A stretch of 64,000 nucleotides of DNA, taken from Roseivivax marinus (GTDB lineage Bacteria; Pseudomonadota; Alphaproteobacteria; Rhodobacterales; Rhodobacteraceae). Shown here piece after piece: positions 1 to 8,779 of the stretch. Location of the stretch: NCBI RefSeq assembly GCF_900109705.1, contig NZ_FOAI01000003.1, positions 310,001 to 374,000 on the forward strand, read 5' to 3'. Position 1 is the stretch's first letter, and every line of letters starts with the position of its first letter. Under the pieces are notes generated by a model, which was given only the letters and a program-made list of their open reading frames with translations, was not told the origin of the DNA and ran no database searches. A program made the translations under genes and the position numbers.

Positions 1-1160
1 CGGTAGTAGCCGACCAGGTGCTCGAACGGGATCGCCCGGCTGATCAGAACCACGGGTGTCTTCGAGAACGTGCCGAACCGGCCGTTGATGCGGCCGGCGA
101 TCTGTTCGATCTCGGACTGGATCTCGGCATAGACCGTCATGTTGCGGTTGGCCGAGACAGACACGTGCAGCAACCGTACCGTGCCGCGCAGGTCGGGGCG
201 ACGTTCCAGCAGACGCTCGAACGCCAGAAGCTGGTCGGCGCCGCCCTTGGTGTAATCCGTCCGGCCCACCGAAAGCACCAGCCGGTCGCCGTCGAGCTCT
301 TCCTTGATCTCGGCGGCGCGCTTGGCGGTTTCCTCGCGGTCGGCCACTCGCGCGATGTAGTCGGTGTCCACGCCCACCGGCGTCGTGCCGAGCTTCACGA
401 CCCGGTCCTCGGTGTGAATCTCGACGGGCACGGTGCGGTCCGACAGGGCGGAGCCTTCCGAAATGAAATCCGGATCGACCTTTTCGCGCGGAACCTGGCC
501 CACGTCGCGGAGCGAACGGACCACGGACACGAAATTCGCGGCATATCGCGGAATGTGGAAGCCCACGACGTCGCAGGCCAGCAGCGAATCCACGATCTCG
601 CCGCGCCATGGCAGCACGTTGAACATGTCGGCGGCCGGGAACGGCGTGTGGTGGAAGAACGAGATCCGCACGTCCGACCGCATCTGCCGCAGGTAGCCCG
701 GGACCAGCCAAAGGTTGTAGTCGTGCACCCAGACCGAGGCGCCCTTCGCGGCTTCGGCGGCGGCGGCCTCGGCGAAGGCCCAGTTCACCTCCTTGAAGGT
801 CGGCCAGTCGACGGGATCGTAGTTATACTTTTCCTTGAACCCGTGGAGGATCGGCCAGAACGCCTCTTTCGATGTGACGTGGTAGAAGCTCGACACCTGT
901 TCCTTGGTCAGCGGCAGACGCGAGACGGTATATTGCCCGAAGCTGTCCTCGATCTGGATGATGCGCTCGAAGCCGGGGTTCGACGTGTCCTCGGCCTCCT
1001 TCCAGGCGACCCAGGCGCCCTTGTCGACCTTGCCGAAGAACGACTTGAGCGTCGGCACGATGCCGTTCGGGCTCTTGTTCTCCTTGAAGACAATCTTGCC
1101 GTTTTCCTCGACCTCTTCGTAAGGCTGGCGGTGATAGACGATGACGAGATCGCTGCTCAT
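1..1160 (-). CDS. ggpS: Glucosylglycerol-phosphate synthase (partial, 3' end outside window)
   Basis: GT20-family retaining glycosyltransferase that joins a nucleotide-activated glucose to glycerol 3-phosphate, giving glucosylglycerol phosphate, precursor of a compatible solute. The 386 visible residues start MSSDLVIVYHRQPYEEV and carry the blocks I recall from cyanobacterial GgpS (KSPNGIVPTLKSFF, FYHVTSKEAFWPILHGF, WVHDYNLWLVPGYLRQ, FFHHTPFPAADMFNVLPWR). These fit GgpS better than trehalose-phosphate synthase OtsA, which is the main alternative. The start ATG overlaps the stop of the upstream HAD gene (ATGA), so the two are translationally coupled. The nucleotide-sugar donor (ADP- or UDP-glucose) cannot be read from the sequence. 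Confidence 0.85.
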   Translation of the reverse strand, partial: MSSDLVIVYHRQPYEEVEENGKIVFKENKSPNGIVPTLKSFFGKVDKGAWVAWKEAEDTSNPGFERIIQIEDSFGQYTVSRLPLTKEQVSSFYHVTSKEAFWPILHGFKEKYNYDPVDWPTFKEVNWAFAEAAAAEAAKGASVWVHDYNLWLVPGYLRQMRSDVRISFFHHTPFPAADMFNVLPWRGEIVDSLLACDVVGFHIPRYAANFVSVVRSLRDVGQVPREKVDPDFISEGSALSDRTVPVEIHTEDRVVKLGTTPVGVDTDYIARVADREETAKRAAEIKEELDGDRLVLSVGRTDYTKGGADQLLAFERLLERRPDLRGTVRLLHVSVSANRNMTVYAEIQSEIEQIAGRINGRFGTFSKTPVVLISRAIPFEHLVGYY

Positions 1161-1945
1161 GACGCGGCTTCTCCTTCCGGGAGAGGATGCATGGATTTCT
1201 CGGCCACGGCCTCGAGGATGCCCGCCGCACCGACGCCCTTGGCCACGTGGACATGAGGTAGACCGGCCACCCGAGCGAGCAACGCCTCCTCGGACCCGCC
1301 GACGGCCACCGCGGGCAGGCCGCATTCCAGCATCGACGCGTCGTTGAGCGTGTCGCCCGCCGCCAGCACCCGGCCCTCGTCGATGCCCTGGTGGGTGACG
1401 AACCGGCGCAGCGAGGGGCCCTTGGAGACGCCTTTGGGCAGCACATCGAAGTAGCGGTTGTCCGAAATCAGAGCGTCGAGGCCCATCTCGTCGACGATAC
1501 GGTAGGCCCGGTCGTCGAAGCGCGCGGGGTCCATGTCGAAGCTCACGCGGTAGCGGAAGTCGGTCTCCTGAAGGGTCAGGCCGTCGACATCCTTCAGCGC
1601 TGCGCGGACGTCGTCCCCCGCGTTGCCCCAGGCGTCCGCGATTTCTTGCTCGAGCTCCGCGATGGGAGCGACGCGACCGTCCTCGATCCGGGCGATGGTC
1701 GTGCCGACATCGCCGATGGCGAACTCCGGCCACGGCACGCCGCCGTCGCAGAGCTCGGCGATGAAGGCCGGGTCGCGGCCGGTCACGAAGACCAGCCCCA
1801 CGGTCGAGCGATTGGCCTCGATCCAGTCGTAGAGGCGGGCCCGGTCGGCGTCGGTGCCGCCGAGGAAGGTGCCGTCGAGGTCGGTGGCCAGCACGAAGTG
1901 CTTGTCCTTGAGCGCGGTCTCGCGCGGTCGGTCGGTCTGTGTCAC
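1157..1945 (-). CDS. HAD-superfamily sugar phosphatase (S6PP-like), probable glucosylglycerol-phosphate phosphatase
   Basis: A 262-residue HAD hydrolase of the sucrose-6-phosphatase-like (type IIB cap) group. Visible motifs: DLDGT near the N-terminus (motif I), VFVTGRD (II), KGPSLRRF (III) and GDTLNDASM (IV). In many heterotrophic bacteria a phosphatase of this type is fused to GgpS in one protein (GgpPS); here it is a separate gene immediately upstream of ggpS with a 4-base overlap. I infer that it dephosphorylates glucosylglycerol phosphate. The GTG at 1945 is the first start codon after the gpsA stop; a longer upstream frame runs through gpsA and is not credible. Sucrose- or mannosylglycerate-phosphate phosphatase remain possible by family alone. 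Confidence 0.8.
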   Translation of the reverse strand: MTQTDRPRETALKDKHFVLATDLDGTFLGGTDADRARLYDWIEANRSTVGLVFVTGRDPAFIAELCDGGVPWPEFAIGDVGTTIARIEDGRVAPIAELEQEIADAWGNAGDDVRAALKDVDGLTLQETDFRYRVSFDMDPARFDDRAYRIVDEMGLDALISDNRYFDVLPKGVSKGPSLRRFVTHQGIDEGRVLAAGDTLNDASMLECGLPAVAVGGSEEALLARVAGLPHVHVAKGVGAAGILEAVAEKSMHPLPEGEAAS

Positions 1946-1953
1946 GGGGTCCG

Positions 1954-3096
1954 TCAGCTTTCGGTCATGGCAGAGGGATGGGCGAGCTCGATCTCGAGCG
2001 CGCGCGGCTCGGATTCGATCGGACGCGCCCAGAGATCGGTGAAGGTCTGGTTGAGGTCCGCGCCATCGTAAAGAATGGCGTGCACGGCTTCGCAGATGGG
2101 CATGGAGACCCCGATCCGGCGGGCGAGCTCGATCACCGAAGCGGCGGAAATCTCGCCCTCGACCACGACGTCGCGGCCGTCGAAGCACTCGGCGCGGCTC
2201 TTGCCCTCGCCCAGCTGGACGCCCAGCGACATGTTGCGCGAGGTGGTGGACGAACAGGTCAGCGTCAGGTCGCCTGCGCCCGAGAGGCCGGTCACGGTTT
2301 CACGTTTTCCGCCAAGGGCTTCGGCCAACACCTTCATCTCGTCGATGCCGCGCGTGATCAGTGCGGCGCGGGTGTTCTCTGCATATCCGGCGCCGGTCAT
2401 CATCCCGCAGGCGATGGCGATGACGTTCTTGACCGCGCCGCCCACCTCGACGCCCACGAGGTCGTCGGACATGTAAGGCCGGAAGGACGGGCACGACATG
2501 GACACCGACAGGCGCGCCGCGGGGCTGTCGTCTGGCGCGAGGCGGTCGGTGTAGCGGAATTCGAACGCGATCGTGGCGGCGGTGGGATGGCCCAGCGCCG
2601 TCTCGCGGGCAAAGGTCGGACCCGACAGCGCGCCGACCGGGTGGCCGGGCAGTTCTTCCTGGACGGCATGGCTCAGCAGGTAGCCGGTGCGCCGCTCGAT
2701 CCCCTTGCAGCAGAGCGCCAGCGGAACGCCCTGCGGCAGAAGCGGCCGCATCACGCCACACATCTCGCGCAGGCTCGAGGAGGGCGTGACGATCAGAACC
2801 GCCTCCGCGCCATCAAGCGCGTGCGCCAGGTCCGAGGTCGGCTCGATTCCGTCGGGCAGGGGCGTATCGGGCAGATAGTCGTCGTTCCGGCCGGTCTCGC
2901 GCATGCGCTGCGCGAGGTCCTCGCGACGGCCCCACAGCCGGACCTCGCGGCCCGAGGCGGCGGCGACGGACGCGAGCGCGGTGCCCCATGAGCCCATGCC
3001 CAGAACGGCGATGCGGGTATAGGGCCGGGCGTAGACGATACCGGGCCGGCCGGGTTCGCGGGGTTGATCGGGAAGTCTCAGGGTTTGTCCGTCCAT
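1954..3096 (-). CDS. gpsA: NAD(P)-dependent glycerol-3-phosphate dehydrogenase
   Basis: Reduces dihydroxyacetone phosphate to glycerol 3-phosphate. Near the N-terminus is a Rossmann motif, VLGMGSWGTALASVAAASG; the C-terminal half carries the substrate-domain pattern KNVIAIACGMM and GLSGAGDLTLTC. At 380 residues it is longer than usual GpsA (about 330) because about 25 residues precede the Rossmann fold; a GTG at 3036 may be the real start. It is first in a tight operon with the HAD phosphatase (8-base gap) and ggpS. Its product is the acceptor used by GgpS, so it is probably a copy dedicated to osmolyte synthesis, with the phospholipid-pathway copy elsewhere; that last point is inference. Confidence 0.85.
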   Translation of the reverse strand: MDGQTLRLPDQPREPGRPGIVYARPYTRIAVLGMGSWGTALASVAAASGREVRLWGRREDLAQRMRETGRNDDYLPDTPLPDGIEPTSDLAHALDGAEAVLIVTPSSSLREMCGVMRPLLPQGVPLALCCKGIERRTGYLLSHAVQEELPGHPVGALSGPTFARETALGHPTAATIAFEFRYTDRLAPDDSPAARLSVSMSCPSFRPYMSDDLVGVEVGGAVKNVIAIACGMMTGAGYAENTRAALITRGIDEMKVLAEALGGKRETVTGLSGAGDLTLTCSSTTSRNMSLGVQLGEGKSRAECFDGRDVVVEGEISAASVIELARRIGVSMPICEAVHAILYDGADLNQTFTDLWARPIESEPRALEIELAHPSAMTES

Positions 3097-3421
3097 GTTG
3101 CTGGCTTTCGCAGGATACGCGGGCGCGGGGCCGCCTCACAAGGCTAGGCGCGGGCCGGTCCAAGTCCACATCCGGCGGGCCGTTTGAGGCTCCGGCCCGA
3201 AGATGCACGGTTTTTGAGCGATTGCAGAGGTCGGCTGCCCGATACTGCAGCGCCGCATGAGCGATTTCGCGACAAATCGCGTGAAATCGGCGGGTTCGGG
3301 GGTGAAAACAACGTGTTGGACCATTCCGGCAATAATCCGCGCAACTCATTGATAAGACGGTGGAACCCTTACACGTTATACGCGTTTGTGCGCCGTGTGC
3401 AGGTGCGGTGGGCCTGCAATT

Positions 3422-3449
3422 TTGACTTATCTGTCGGGGCCCATAGGCT
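3422..3449 (+). promoter_or_regulatory. Possible galU promoter in the 411-base gpsA/galU divergent region
   Basis: TTGACT at 3422-3427 is followed after 16 bases by TAGGCT at 3444-3449, about 60 bases before the galU ATG. The -35 match is good and the -10 match is weak. The rest of 3097-3507 contains no gene I can support; it must hold divergent promoters for the gpsA operon and galU. Confidence 0.3.
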
Positions 3450-3507
3450 CTTTGCCATACGCCGCGCTGCGGCATGACCTCGACCGAACGCAGGAGCAAG
3501 ACTTCCG

Positions 3508-4422
3508 ATGACGAACGTGATCGACGCTTTCCCCCAAAAGACCAAGGTGCGGACGGCGATCTTCCCGGTGGCCGGGCTCGGCACCCGGTTTCTGCCGGCC
3601 ACGAAATCGACCCCGAAAGAACTTCTCCCGGTGCTGGACAAGCCGCTGATCCAGTTCGCCATCGACGAGGCCCGCGAAGCCGGCATCGAGCGTATGGTGT
3701 TCGTGAGCCATCCGTCGAAGGACGCGATCGAGCGCTACGTGCGCGAGGACGCCGATCTCGAGCGGACGCTTCGCGACAAGGGCAAGGACGCGGTCGCGGA
3801 CATGCTGCATGACAACGCGCTGTGCGACGGCGAAATCGAGGTTCGGTTCGTGATGCAGGACGAACCGCTCGGTCTCGGCCATGCCATCAACTGTGCCAAG
3901 GACGACGTGCTGCCCGGACCCGTGGCGGTGATCCTGCCCGACGACCTGATCCTCGGCGAGCCCGGCTGCATCGCCGAGATGATCGGCAGCTACGACGCCC
4001 GCAAGGCCGGGCACATGGTCGCGACCATGGAAGTCGACGAGGACGCGGTGTCGAGCTACGGCATCCTGTCCAAGACCGGCCGTGACGGCGACCTGATCCT
4101 TGCCGACGGCATGGTCGAAAAGCCCGCGCCCGAGGATGCCCCCTCGCGCCAGGCGGTCGTCGGCCGCTACGTGCTGGACGGGTCGATCTTCGAGGACCTG
4201 TCGAACCTGACCCGCGGCGCGGGCGGTGAGTACCAGCTCACGGACGCGATCTCGGCCGGCGCGGCCAAGGTCGGCATGTGCGGTTTCTGCTTCTCGGGCA
4301 CGCGCTACGATTGTGGCTCCAAGCCCGGAATGCTGTCGGCCACCATCGCCTATGCCGGAAGCCGTCCCGAGTTTCGCGCCGTTCTGGCCGACCTGACCGC
4401 GCGGCCGCTCGCTGCCGAATGA
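3508..4422 (+). CDS. galU: UTP--glucose-1-phosphate uridylyltransferase
   Basis: Makes UDP-glucose from UTP and glucose 1-phosphate for exopolysaccharide, LPS and glucoside synthesis. The 304-residue protein has the nucleotide-binding signature FPVAGLGTRFLPATKSTPKE at about residues 19-38, then the LPVLDKPLIQFAIDEA and KDDVLPGPVAVILPDDLIL blocks typical of bacterial GalU. An AGGAG ribosome-binding site lies 13 bases before the ATG. It is divergent from the glucosylglycerol operon, so nucleotide-sugar supply and glucoside synthesis share one intergenic region. A strong terminator follows. Confidence 0.95.
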   Translation: MTNVIDAFPQKTKVRTAIFPVAGLGTRFLPATKSTPKELLPVLDKPLIQFAIDEAREAGIERMVFVSHPSKDAIERYVREDADLERTLRDKGKDAVADMLHDNALCDGEIEVRFVMQDEPLGLGHAINCAKDDVLPGPVAVILPDDLILGEPGCIAEMIGSYDARKAGHMVATMEVDEDAVSSYGILSKTGRDGDLILADGMVEKPAPEDAPSRQAVVGRYVLDGSIFEDLSNLTRGAGGEYQLTDAISAGAAKVGMCGFCFSGTRYDCGSKPGMLSATIAYAGSRPEFRAVLADLTARPLAAE

Positions 4423-4450
4423 CGGACAGGTCTACTCGGTGACAGAATGG

Positions 4451-4475
4451 GCGCCCCGATCGGGGCGCTCTTTTT
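4451..4475 (+). terminator. Rho-independent terminator after galU
   Basis: Perfect GCGCCCCGAT/ATCGGGGCGC-type hairpin (gcgccccgatcggggcgc) followed by CTCTTTTT, 28 bases after the galU stop. It may also serve the convergent PAS-domain gene. Confidence 0.85.
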
Positions 4476-4529
4476 CGTTCGGCTGCGCAAGGTTCGCGAC
4501 GCGCGTGGCTTGAAACACCCGGTGTCCCG

Positions 4530-5237
4530 TCAGTCGTTCGACACCACGAGCCGCAGGTAAGGGGCCGGGGATTGACGCGGCGCCTCTGGGTCGGGGCCGA
4601 ACGGGCTTTGCGCCTCGGCGAATCCGGTCAGCGCGGGCGATTTCGGGAACAGGGGCGGCGTGACCGGTGCGACCGGAGCCGCGGGCAGTTCCAGATCCGA
4701 ATGCCGGGCCGCGAAACTGTCGAAGCGACGGGGCACGCGGCCGATCTGGCCATGCGTGACGATGCCGCCCAGCGCCCGGTCCAGCCGTCCGCCTTCGGAG
4801 CGTAGCGGTAGCAGCAAGAAATGCGCCGAGAGGGCCCCGCGTCCGAGACCACGGCACGCCTCCATCTCGGCATGAAGGGCCACGCCGTCGCGGAACACCC
4901 GCTCGACCGCGTCGCGTGCGTCCTCGCGGACGTCGGGCATGAGAAACGAGGAGAGCGGCAGGCCGGTGACCTCCATGCCCATCAGGTCGGCGAGATGCGA
5001 TCCGGCGACCCGAAGCCGCACGATGCCCGGCGCGATGCGCTCGGCAAGGAAGGCAATCTCGAGAGCGTCCTGGATGCTGCGCGGATCGACCGCATCGCGG
5101 TAGGGTACGCCGCAGGCCTCTCCGGCAAGCGTCCGCCAATACGTCTCGAGCTGGCGCAGAGGCTTCAGACGCTGGGCGCGCTCGCGCTCCGTCATCGAGA
5201 CCACCTGCGATCCGTCGTTCTTGTTTCTGCCGAACAT
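4530..5237 (-). CDS. PAS-domain protein (PAS_5-like), function unknown
   Basis: A 235-residue protein with one PAS fold of the PAS_5 type common in alphaproteobacteria, at about residues 25-160 (LETYWRTLAG, followed by LEIAFLAERIAPGIVRLRVAG and FLMPDVREDARD). No kinase, cyclase or other output domain follows; the last 70 residues are proline-rich and probably disordered. The ATG at 5237 was chosen over an upstream in-frame start because GGAG lies just before it. Proteins of this family often act as sensory or localisation partners, but nothing here identifies its signal or target. Confidence 0.75.
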   Translation of the reverse strand: MFGRNKNDGSQVVSMTERERAQRLKPLRQLETYWRTLAGEACGVPYRDAVDPRSIQDALEIAFLAERIAPGIVRLRVAGSHLADLMGMEVTGLPLSSFLMPDVREDARDAVERVFRDGVALHAEMEACRGLGRGALSAHFLLLPLRSEGGRLDRALGGIVTHGQIGRVPRRFDSFAARHSDLELPAAPVAPVTPPLFPKSPALTGFAEAQSPFGPDPEAPRQSPAPYLRLVVSND

Positions 5238-5463
5238 GGCGCATCTCCACTCGCCGGGGGCGGAGGAGCGGCGCGTTCCCGTCGCGCCACCGTCTGCCCG
5301 AAGCCTTAACATTGCCTTAATATATCAAATTCGACCGCAATTACGCCTCAATTAGATCCGGCTGGTTAACACTTCCTACCAAATCCTTGCCGCCCGCCGC
5401 GCTTGCCTGCGGGATCGGGCTGGCGTAAGCGGCCCAAGGGTTTGAAACGGAACGAGGCACGTC

Positions 5464-6354
5464 ATGCGTCAGTCGATGACCGGGTTCGCGGCACGCCAGG
5501 GGGCGGGCGCCGGGGCGAGCTGGACGTGGGAGGTGCGCTCGGTCAACGGCAAGGGGCTCGAGCTCCGCACGCGTCTTCCAGACGGCATCGAAGGTCTCGA
5601 ACCCGCGGTGCGCGCTGCCTTCCAGGCGAAACTCTCGCGCGGCTCGGTGTCGGTCACGCTGCGGCTCGCCTCTGATGGCCAGGCCCTCGAGATGACGTTG
5701 AACGAAGCGGTTCTGTCGGGTGCGCTGCGCGCTCTCGCGCGGATCGAGGCCGAGGCCCATACGGCAGGCCTGTCGGTCGGGCCGACCAGTGCCGCGGAGA
5801 TCGCCGCGCTGCGTGGCATGACGGAATGGACGCAGGCCACCCCCGATCCGGAGGCGCTCAAATCCGAGTTGCTCGCCGATCTCGAAGTGCTGGTGGACGA
5901 CCTTGTCGCCATGCGCACCGCCGAGGGCGCGCGGATCTCGGAAGTTCTGACCGGCCAGCTGGCCACCGTCGCCACGCTCGCGGAGCAGGCACGCGAGGCC
6001 GCCGCCACCCGCGGCGCCGAGCAGGCCGAACGGCTGGCGACGCAGATCGCGCGCATCACCGGCGCCACCGATGCCGTCGATCCCGATCGCCTCGCGCAGG
6101 AGCTTGCGCTGATCGCGGTCAAGTCCGACGTCACCGAGGAGATCGACCGCCTCGACGCCCATGTCTCGGCGGCCCGTGCGCTTCTCGAGGACCCCGAGCC
6201 GGTGGGCCGCCGGCTCGACTTCCTGATGCAGGAGTTCAACCGCGAGGCCAACACGCTCTGCGCCAAGGCGGGATCCACCGCGCTGACGCAGACCGGCCTC
6301 GCGCTCAAGACCGCCATCGACCAGATGCGCGAACAGGTTCAGAACGTGGAGTGA
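5464..6354 (+). CDS. yicC: YicC-family endoribonuclease
   Basis: A 296-residue member of the YicC family. The N-terminal part begins [13 protein letters not shown] and contains [18 protein letters not shown]; the C-terminal DUF1732 part contains [14 protein letters not shown] and [22 protein letters not shown], both highly conserved. E. coli YicC has been shown to be an endoribonuclease that affects small-RNA turnover. It sits 4 bases upstream of gmk, the usual alphaproteobacterial arrangement. Confidence 0.93.
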   Translation: MRQSMTGFAARQGAGAGASWTWEVRSVNGKGLELRTRLPDGIEGLEPAVRAAFQAKLSRGSVSVTLRLASDGQALEMTLNEAVLSGALRALARIEAEAHTAGLSVGPTSAAEIAALRGMTEWTQATPDPEALKSELLADLEVLVDDLVAMRTAEGARISEVLTGQLATVATLAEQAREAAATRGAEQAERLATQIARITGATDAVDPDRLAQELALIAVKSDVTEEIDRLDAHVSAARALLEDPEPVGRRLDFLMQEFNREANTLCAKAGSTALTQTGLALKTAIDQMREQVQNVE

Positions 6355-6358
6355 GCCG

Positions 6359-7003
6359 ATGACCGACCGCCGCGGGCTATTGATCATCCTCTCGTCGCCG
6401 TCGGGCGCGGGCAAGTCGACGCTGGCGCGGCGGCTGCGGGACTGGGATCCGTCGATCGAGTTCTCGGTTTCGGCCACCACGCGCGCGCCGCGCGACGGCG
6501 AGGTCGACGGGCGCGACTACTTCTTCGTCGAGGAAGCGGCGTTCAAGCGCCAGGTCGGCCACGGTGAGATGCTGGAGCACGCCCACGTTTTCGGCAACTT
6601 CTACGGCTCGCCGCGCGGCCCGGTGGAGGTGGCGATCAACGCCGGCAAGGACGTGCTCTTCGACATCGACTGGCAAGGCGCGCAGCAGTTGCAGAACTCG
6701 CCGCTGAACCTGCACACGCTGTCAATCTTCCTGCTGCCTCCGTCGATCCGCGAGCTCAAGCGACGCCTGGAAAGCCGGGCCAAGGATACGTCCGAGACGA
6801 TCCAGCGCCGGATGGAGAAGAGCTGGGACGAGATCAGCCACTGGGGCGGCTACGACTACGTTCTGGTGAACGAGGACCTGTCGGAAACCGAAGAGCGGCT
6901 GAAAGCCATCATCACCGCCGCGCGCCTGCGCAGGTCGCAGCAGCCGGGGTTGAACGCCCATGTGCGCGCGCTTCAGACCGAATTCGAGGAGGGATTGTCG
7001 TGA
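6359..7003 (+). CDS. gmk: Guanylate kinase
   Basis: Phosphorylates GMP to GDP. The 214-residue protein has a P-loop, [10 protein letters not shown], at about residues 10-19 and the GMP-binding stretch [21 protein letters not shown]. Length is normal for the family. It lies between yicC (4-base gap) and the gamma carbonic anhydrase gene, whose GTG start overlaps the gmk stop (GTGA). Confidence 0.96.
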   Translation: MTDRRGLLIILSSPSGAGKSTLARRLRDWDPSIEFSVSATTRAPRDGEVDGRDYFFVEEAAFKRQVGHGEMLEHAHVFGNFYGSPRGPVEVAINAGKDVLFDIDWQGAQQLQNSPLNLHTLSIFLLPPSIRELKRRLESRAKDTSETIQRRMEKSWDEISHWGGYDYVLVNEDLSETEERLKAIITAARLRRSQQPGLNAHVRALQTEFEEGLS

Positions 7004-7521
7004 CGCTCTACGCACTGGAAGGGCACGCGCCCGAGATCGCCGAAGATGCCTGGGTGGCGCCCGATGCGAACGTCATCGGGAAGATCGTTCTGGCCGGGAA
7101 AAGCTCGGTCTGGTTCGGCGCGACGCTGCGCGGCGACAACGAGACGATTACCGTCGGCGCGGGCACGAACCTGCAGGAGAACGTGGTCTGCCACACCGAC
7201 ATGGGCTTTCCTTTGACCATCGGCACGAACTGCACCATCGGCCACAAGGCGATGCTTCACGGCTGCACCATCGGGGACAACTCGCTGGTGGGCATGGGCG
7301 CGACGATCCTCAACGGCGCGAAGATCGGGAAGAACTGCCTGATCGGGGCGGGCGCGCTCGTCCCCGAGGGCAAGGAGATCCCCGACGGGAGCCTCGTGAT
7401 GGGGATGCCCGGCAAGGTCGTGCGAGAGCTCGACGCCGCCGCGATCCAGAAGCTCGAGGCTTCGGCGCTGAACTACCAGCGCAACGCCGCGCGCTTCCGC
7501 GACGGGCTAGCACCGCTCTGA
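7000..7521 (+). CDS. Gamma-carbonic anhydrase family (left-handed beta-helix) protein
   Basis: A 173-residue hexapeptide-repeat protein related to YrdA/CaiE and gamma carbonic anhydrases. The repeat pattern ([37 protein letters not shown]) spans most of the protein. Three candidate zinc-ligand histidines are visible in VCHTDMG and IGHKAMLHG, so metal binding is likely. Physiological activity is uncertain for this subfamily. The GTG start is fixed by its overlap with gmk. Confidence 0.85.
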   Translation: MTLYALEGHAPEIAEDAWVAPDANVIGKIVLAGKSSVWFGATLRGDNETITVGAGTNLQENVVCHTDMGFPLTIGTNCTIGHKAMLHGCTIGDNSLVGMGATILNGAKIGKNCLIGAGALVPEGKEIPDGSLVMGMPGKVVRELDAAAIQKLEASALNYQRNAARFRDGLAPL

Positions 7522-7570
7522 CGGCGTCGCCCGGGACGCAAGAGCAGACAGACAGAACGACAGGCCCCGC

Positions 7571-8779
7571 ATGACCGACAGATCCGACGACCCGCAGGTG
7601 GAACCCACGCTGATCCGGCCCGCCGTGCCGCCGCGCACGGCCTCGCGCCCGGTGGTGACGCCGATCATGCCCTCGGTGGTCTACGCGAGCGACACGCCGG
7701 ACGCGCTTGACGCGCAGTACGAGGGCCGCGCCGCGGGCTACACCTATGCCCGCGAGGGACACCCGAACGCCGACGCGCTGGCGGCTCGGCTCGATGCGCT
7801 CGAAGGCGTGCCCGGCGGCATCGTCACCGGATCGGGCATGGCGGCGGTCACGGCCGCGCTGATGGGCCTCTGCCGTGCGGGCGATCACGTGGTGGGCGGC
7901 GACCAGCTTTATGGCCGGTCGCTTCGGCTCATGCGCGAGGATCTGCCCCGGCTCGGCATCGCGACCACGCTGGCCGACCCGACCGACGTGGCCGCCATCG
8001 AGGCCGCGCTGCGCCCCGAGACACGGCTGGTGCTGATCGAGGTGGTGTCGAATCCGACGCTGCGGATCGCGGACCTCGACGGGATCGCCGGGCTGTGCCG
8101 CGACCGGGGCGTGATCCTTGCGGTGGACAACACGTTCACGACGCCTGCGGCGATCCGGCCGGCGGAGCACGGCGCCGACGTGGTGATCCAGTCGGTGACC
8201 AAGCTCCTGGCGGGACATTCGGACGTGACGCTCGGCTGGGTCGGGGCGCGCGCGCCCGAGCATGCCGAGGCGATCCGGACTTTCGCCGTGACGACCGGCC
8301 TCACGCCGAGCCCGTTCGACTGCTGGCTGGCCGAGCGCGGCCTTCTGACCTTCGACCTGCGCTTCGAGCGGGCGCAGGCCACGGCGCGACGGCTGGCCGA
8401 TCATCTCGCGGGGCGGGCGGGCATCGAGTCGGTCCTCTATCCCACGCGAGACGACCATCCGGACCGCGGGCGCGCGCAGGCGGTGCTGCAGGGGCAGGGC
8501 GGTCACATGGTGACCTTCACGCTCGAGGGCGGACGCGCCGCCGCCAATGCCTTCACTGCTGCCGCCGAAGGGCTGGCCTTCGCGCCGACGCTGGGGGACG
8601 CGGGCACCACGCTGTCGCATCCCGCCTCGTCCTCGCACCGGGCGCTGAGCGCCGAGGAACGCGCCGCCATCGGCATCTCCGAAGGGACGTTCCGCGTTTC
8701 CGTGGGGCTGGAGGATCCGGAGGCGCTGTTCGCGGCCATCGACGGCGGGCTTGCCGCAGCGGTGGAGGCCGCTGTCTGA
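7571..8779 (+). CDS. PLP-dependent Cys/Met metabolism lyase (cystathionine beta-lyase-like)
   Basis: A 402-residue trans-sulfuration family enzyme. The pyridoxal-phosphate lysine is K211 in SVTKLLAGHSDVT; substrate- and cofactor-binding blocks TGSGMAAVTAALM and LAVDNTFTTPAAIRPAEHGAD are present. The family includes cystathionine beta- and gamma-lyases, methionine gamma-lyase and cystathionine gamma-synthase; the sequence alone does not decide among them, though a beta-lyase role (MetC) is my preference. Its stop overlaps the phoR start (TGATG). Confidence 0.85.
   Translation: MTDRSDDPQVEPTLIRPAVPPRTASRPVVTPIMPSVVYASDTPDALDAQYEGRAAGYTYAREGHPNADALAARLDALEGVPGGIVTGSGMAAVTAALMGLCRAGDHVVGGDQLYGRSLRLMREDLPRLGIATTLADPTDVAAIEAALRPETRLVLIEVVSNPTLRIADLDGIAGLCRDRGVILAVDNTFTTPAAIRPAEHGADVVIQSVTKLLAGHSDVTLGWVGARAPEHAEAIRTFAVTTGLTPSPFDCWLAERGLLTFDLRFERAQATARRLADHLAGRAGIESVLYPTRDDHPDRGRAQAVLQGQGGHMVTFTLEGGRAAANAFTAAAEGLAFAPTLGDAGTTLSHPASSSHRALSAEERAAIGISEGTFRVSVGLEDPEALFAAIDGGLAAAVEAAV

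Noticed and set aside
18-1256. 412-residue plus-strand ORF over ggpS
   Set aside because: Antisense shadow of ggpS; low-complexity composition rich in Arg, Asp and His without any domain.
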